A DNA stretch of 27,738 bases from an uncultured Corynebacterium sp. (GTDB lineage Bacteria; Actinomycetota; Actinomycetes; Mycobacteriales; Mycobacteriaceae): assembly GCF_946221155.1 (NCBI RefSeq), contig NZ_CAMIAN010000030.1, positions 1-27,738 on the forward strand. The letters are read 5' to 3'. This document shows, piece after piece, positions 23,901-27,738 of the stretch. Positions within the stretch are counted from its first letter, which is position 1. The number at the start of each line of letters is the position of its first letter. Made by a program: the position numbers and the translations under genes. The notes beneath the pieces are model-generated. The model made no database searches. It worked only from the letters and a program-made list of their open reading frames with translations, and was not told the origin of the DNA.

Positions 23901-26900
23901 GGATGCTCAGCCCCTTCGGAGTCAAGCGTGCACCGGCGGCCACCCAATCTGTCGTGGAGATGTCCATCACAGAGGAACCGTTGACCTTCTCGATGGCCAC
24001 GGGGCTCAACCGTCCGGCGCGGATAGCTTCCTTAAGAGTCCCGACCACCAAATCGATCTGCGCTGCTGAGGCGCCGAGCGCGGCAGACGTGGCGTCACCA
24101 AAATCGGGCCGAGCAAAAAGAACCACGTTCTTGCCGCCGCGGGAGACATACGCCTCGGCGCGGCCGGCCGAGATAATGATCATCGCGCCGGCTGTGCGCG
24201 CGGGTGCCATACCTTCTGCAGTCGCGCTCGAAACCTCCGGCCAAGGCAGTGTGGAGCCGAATGGGTTCGCGGGGTCCAGGACGGAAAGCAGTTGGGGTGC
24301 ACGCTCGGAGGCGGCCAGTTCGCCGGCAGTATGACCGCGCCCGTCCTGCATCCGCCGCAGTTGGGAAATCACGTCGCGCGGGGCAAACTGCGCACCGCCC
24401 AAGCCTTCGACGATGTAGCCGCGCAGCACTTCCCCGGAATCCTCCCAGACGCTTAGCGTCCGGTAGGCCTCGGCGAAGCCTCCGGCGGACTTTTCCGCCA
24501 CGACCGCTCCACGGGTGACCACGGCGTAACGGTCGATCCATGCCTCGGAACGCACCAGAGCCAGCTCGGCGGCGTCTGCGGGGCCTTCCAGTTCATTCGC
24601 TGTACTTTTTCCAGCGCTAGCCCCAACTCCGGCACCGAACACCGCCGACCAGCGGCCCGGAACCGAGGAGTGTGCGTTCATCGACTGCCGCGCCGCCCGC
24701 GCAAAGCCGCTGCGCCCCATCCGCACCCGGCGCGCCGACCCGCGTCCCTGGTTACGTCGCGGCGCACGGTGAGCCTGCTTGCCCGTAGGGCCGGCCTCTA
24801 CAAGCCGCGCCCGCACAGCCGCAAAACTATCGGGCGCTACCAGCCCAGTGTCGAAGAGCTCCCACAGTGCCGCGTCGACCTCCGCGTGATCCGCCCCCGT
24901 CACTGCCTGCAGCTCGGCCGCTAGAAACGCACCGCCACGCTGCAGGTGCTCGAGGATCTGTGTGGCGACTATGCCCAAGGTGGTCGCTCTTTGTTTGTGG
25001 ACGCCACGTTCCAGCCCCTCCCCACCTTCCAGCAGGTACTCGACCATGCCCGCGGGTATGAAGCTCACCCAGGCATCCTTGGCGCCGGCTTGCCCGGCAC
25101 CGACCGCGAGCACCTCGCCGGTACTGAGCAGCTCGTCCAGGTCTCCCGGCTGATAGCTCGGGATACGCGCGGGCAGCACCAGGGTTTCCCACGCGCTGGC
25201 GGGGATCGGCACCCCGGCGAGCTGCTCCAGGGCGCTGGTGAGTTCCTCGCGCTGCATCTGGCCCAGGCCGTGCCAGTCGGCCAGGAACTGTGCATAAGTC
25301 TGCTGAGTCACTGGCTCCAACGATCCGCGTGCGGCAGCCAGAGTTGCCGACCGGAGGCGACGGAGCATCCCCGTATCCACGTACTGGGTTTCGGTGTGCT
25401 GAGTTTCCGTGTGCTGGGTTTCCGCCTGCAGGTCGACAAAATGCCCGGCGCTCAAGCGGCGCTGTTTTCCCGTGCCTTGCGCCCCCTGCGTGCCCTCTGC
25501 CCAGCGGGCTAGCAGCGCGTCGGCGGTTGCACGTCCCAGGCCAAACTCCGCAGCGGCCTCGGCGGCGGTCGTGGGGCCGCGATTCTTCATCCATCGCAGC
25601 AACAATTGGTCGATGGCATTATCAACCTGATCCACCTGCTCGGCAGCAATGGCCACGCCAGGTGGAACTGGCACTCCCAGGCCGTCGCGCAGCAGAGGCA
25701 TATCCTCTACCGCACCGAGTTTCAGTTGCCCACCAAAGTGCACCTCGATCAGGCGCGTGGGAACCAATTCTCGCAGCTGCTCAAGGCTGTCCTCCACTGT
25801 CCCGGCCCAGGGTTCCATGCGCTCGCGCACGCCGTCCAGGCTCAGCGGCCCGAGTGCGCGCAGCATATCCACGGCTTGTTCCACGCTCGTAGCCTGGCGC
25901 CCCTCGGCCAGCCACTGGGCGGCGTCGACCACTCGGCGGACCGCAATCGGGTCCAGGGCCATGCCTTCCTCCCGTGTGCCCAGCACTTTCGCCAGTAACG
26001 CTGGGTCTACGGACAGGGCGGCTGCGCGCTCGGCGGAATCGCCCTCGTACATGAAGGCGCTGGTGTAGGTGAACAGCAGAGACTCGGCAAACGCGCTCGG
26101 AGCCTCGGTGGTGACTTCCGCCAGGCGCACACCCCGCTGGCCCAAGTTCGCCACCAGTGCCTTGAGAAAATCCAGGTTGTAGACGTCGTGCACGCACTCG
26201 CGCATGGTCTCCACCATCACCGGAAATTCCGGGTGCTCGCGGGCGACGTCCAGTAGCTGGGCGGCCCGCTGGCGTTGCTGCCACAGCGGCTGGCGCTTGC
26301 CAGGGTTCCGGCGCGGCAGCAGCAGAGCCCGGGCGGCACATTCACGGAACCGGGCTGCAAACAACGCGGAGGAGCCGACCTCCTCCATCACATCCGCCAG
26401 TGTCGCCTCCGCACGTTCGGCACCGCTGTACCCCTCGCCCAGTAGCAGCTCCATCCCCGGCGGTTCTTCCGAATATGGCAAGCGCAGCACCATTCCGTCA
26501 TCCCCGGCCACGGCCATCGCATCAATCCCCGTCCGGCGGTTCAGTTCCGCCCCCAGTGCCAGCGCCCACGGCGCATTTACTCCACGACCGAAGGGAGTGT
26601 GCACCACCACACGCCAGTCGCCAATGTCGTCGCGGAAGCGCTCGATCAGCACGGTTCGCTCATCTGGGATGATCCCGGCGGATTCCTTCTGCTCCTGGTA
26701 GTAGGCATCCAGGTTGGCGCGGGTGTGGGCGTCCAAAAAATCGGCCGAGCGAATGTCCTCCAAAGCGCCAGAGCCCCAAGTACGGCGGTTCTCGCCGATG
26801 GCCTGGCCGAGCTCCACGGGGCGGCCCGCGGCGCCACCCACCCAGAACGGCAGGCGGCCCGTGTGGCCGGCGGCGGGGGTGACAATCACCTGGTCACGGT

Positions 26901-27738
26901 TGATCTCCAGTATGCGCCAGCTGCTCGCCCCCAGGGTGAATACGTCGCCGACACGAGATTCATAGACCATCTCCTCGTCCAGCTCACCGACCCGCCGCGC
27001 GCCGTCGTTTTCCCCGGCTGCGAGAAACACCCCAAACATGCCACGGTCCGGAATGGTGCCGCCGCTAGTCACAGCCAGGCGTTGTGCGCCGGGGCGGGCC
27101 TCCAGGGTGCCGACCACAGGGTCGTAGATCGCGCGAGCCTTCAAGTCCGCGAAGTCGGTGGATGGGTAGCGGCCGCTGATCATTTCGATCACGCCGTCGA
27201 AGGCCTCGCGCGGCAGGGTGGCATAGGGATGCGCGCGGCGGACGACGCGCCACCACTCCTCGACGTCCAGCGCACCCGCACTGTCCGCACTGTCTGCGCC
27301 ACCTGTGCCGCCTGTGCTGTTCGCGCGCCCCACTCCGCCCGCGCCAGCCTGCACGCTCGCCGCCACGGTTTGCTGCGCCAGCACGTCCAGCGCGTTATGC
27401 ACCACGTGCAGCGGCTCCAACTCCCCTTTCAGCAGACGATCTACCACAACCACCGCGGCCTCGGCATCCTGCTTATGCAGCGGGTAGATCGTCGCATGGC
27501 TGGTGGCGCCCACGTTGTGCCCGGCTCGACCGCACCGCTGCACCGCCGAAGCCACGGACGGTGGAGCTCCGACCTGCACCACGTGATCCACCAGTCCCAT
27601 GTCGATGCCCAGCTCCAGGGAGCTCGTCGCCACCACGCAGCGCAGCTCGCCGGATTTCAGTGCCGCCTCAATATCGGCGCGCTCGTCCTTCGAAACTGAA
27701 CCGTGGTGCGCCCGTGCCACCCCCGCACCGTCCAGCCC
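23893..27738 (-). CDS. lhr: Large helicase-related protein Lhr, 5' end missing
   Basis: Lhr is a large SF2 ATP-dependent 3'-5' helicase in DNA repair. The frame is open to the right edge (1,281 residues visible), so the N-terminal Walker A and DEAH motifs lie outside the window. An apparent GTG start at 27720 is internal, because GLDGAG continues upstream in frame. Visible motifs are RAHHGSVSK, motif V ATSSLELGIDMG and motif VI QRCGRAGHNVG. The winged-helix and beta-barrel part follows (for example SRVGDVFTLGASSWRILEI and VVVHTPFGRGVNAPWALAL), then the long Lhr C-terminal region. Lineage-specific low-complexity inserts are GGVGRANSTGGTGGADSADS near the start and TETQHTETQ at 25381-25425. It overlaps nei by 8 bases. 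Confidence 0.95.
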   Translation of the reverse strand, partial: GLDGAGVARAHHGSVSKDERADIEAALKSGELRCVVATSSLELGIDMGLVDHVVQVGAPPSVASAVQRCGRAGHNVGATSHATIYPLHKQDAEAAVVVVDRLLKGELEPLHVVHNALDVLAQQTVAASVQAGAGGVGRANSTGGTGGADSADSAGALDVEEWWRVVRRAHPYATLPREAFDGVIEMISGRYPSTDFADLKARAIYDPVVGTLEARPGAQRLAVTSGGTIPDRGMFGVFLAAGENDGARRVGELDEEMVYESRVGDVFTLGASSWRILEINRDQVIVTPAAGHTGRLPFWVGGAAGRPVELGQAIGENRRTWGSGALEDIRSADFLDAHTRANLDAYYQEQKESAGIIPDERTVLIERFRDDIGDWRVVVHTPFGRGVNAPWALALGAELNRRTGIDAMAVAGDDGMVLRLPYSEEPPGMELLLGEGYSGAERAEATLADVMEEVGSSALFAARFRECAARALLLPRRNPGKRQPLWQQRQRAAQLLDVAREHPEFPVMVETMRECVHDVYNLDFLKALVANLGQRGVRLAEVTTEAPSAFAESLLFTYTSAFMYEGDSAERAAALSVDPALLAKVLGTREEGMALDPIAVRRVVDAAQWLAEGRQATSVEQAVDMLRALGPLSLDGVRERMEPWAGTVEDSLEQLRELVPTRLIEVHFGGQLKLGAVEDMPLLRDGLGVPVPPGVAIAAEQVDQVDNAIDQLLLRWMKNRGPTTAAEAAAEFGLGRATADALLARWAEGTQGAQGTGKQRRLSAGHFVDLQAETQHTETQHTETQYVDTGMLRRLRSATLAAARGSLEPVTQQTYAQFLADWHGLGQMQREELTSALEQLAGVPIPASAWETLVLPARIPSYQPGDLDELLSTGEVLAVGAGQAGAKDAWVSFIPAGMVEYLLEGGEGLERGVHKQRATTLGIVATQILEHLQRGGAFLAAELQAVTGADHAEVDAALWELFDTGLVAPDSFAAVRARLVEAGPTGKQAHRAPRRNQGRGSARRVRMGRSGFARAARQSMNAHSSVPGRWSAVFGAGVGASAGKSTANELEGPADAAELALVRSEAWIDRYAVVTRGAVVAEKSAGGFAEAYRTLSVWEDSGEVLRGYIVEGLGGAQFAPRDVISQLRRMQDGRGHTAGELAASERAPQLLSVLDPANPFGSTLPWPEVSSATAEGMAPARTAGAMIIISAGRAEAYVSRGGKNVVLFARPDFGDATSAALGASAAQIDLVVGTLKEAIRAGRLSPVAIEKVNGSSVMDISTTDWVAAGARLTPKGLSIRA
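25381..25425 (-). repeat. Three 15-bp repeats inside lhr (TETQH units)
   Basis: Three nearly identical in-frame 15-bp units encode AETQH, TETQH and TETQY. Unlike the decapeptide repeat at 5148, the units are almost the same at DNA level, so this looks like recent slippage within a tolerant linker. Confidence 0.8.

Noticed and set aside
27700..27720. GTG start of lhr inside the window
   Set aside because: The frame stays open to the edge with sensible Lhr residues, and the helicase N-terminal motifs must lie beyond it.

Overview
The window is about 27.7 kb of high-GC actinobacterial chromosome, almost certainly Corynebacterium. The evidence is the tmRNA proteolysis tag (AENTQRDYALAA, of the corynebacterial/mycobacterial xxxxQRDYALAA type), the ftsE-ftsX-smpB-ssrA block near prfB and hisN, a bifunctional PutA, and an lhr-nei pair. 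The sequence alone does not fix the species. No IS element, prophage, CRISPR array, rRNA or tRNA was seen.

Layout. 1-3830 (minus): a large SF2 helicase-like protein with a C-terminal membrane hairpin, then a YuiF/NhaC-type Na+/H+ antiporter cut by the left edge. 3960-4418 (plus): an orphan hypothetical gene next to the 3' end of ssrA. 4430-8281 (minus): the ribosome-rescue and cell-division block, in transcription order ftsE, ftsX, smpB, a membrane protein with a Trp/Pro decapeptide repeat, and ssrA (tmRNA) with its terminator. 8459-13723 (plus): an AbgT-family transporter and putA (proline to glutamate). 13813-14946 (minus): prfB (RF2). 14986-16791 (plus): two inositol-monophosphatase-family genes, the second a convincing hisN (histidinol-phosphatase). 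16844-18367 (minus): a GabD-like aldehyde dehydrogenase. 18513-20216 (plus): pgi. 20217-20675: a non-coding stretch with three copies of an 18-bp motif, a tiny ORF and a strong bidirectional terminator. 20676-22320 (minus): two adjacent secreted proteins of unknown function sharing Ala/Glu/Lys/Pro-rich low-complexity segments. 22321-23054: a 734-bp gap with several dyad symmetries. 23055-27738 (minus): nei overlapping lhr, with lhr cut by the right edge.

How the genes work together. SmpB and tmRNA form the trans-translation system, and RF2 is also a translation-termination factor. FtsE and FtsX form the ABC-type complex that couples division to cell-wall hydrolysis. PutA and the GabD-like enzyme feed amino-acid carbon to glutamate and succinate, HisN completes a histidine-biosynthesis step, and Pgi is central glycolysis. 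Lhr and Nei are a translationally coupled DNA-repair pair. The least explained parts are the two secreted proteins (the second has a stretch reminiscent of beta-hairpin pore-forming proteins), the decapeptide-repeat membrane protein between smpB and ssrA, and the 18-bp motif cluster downstream of pgi.
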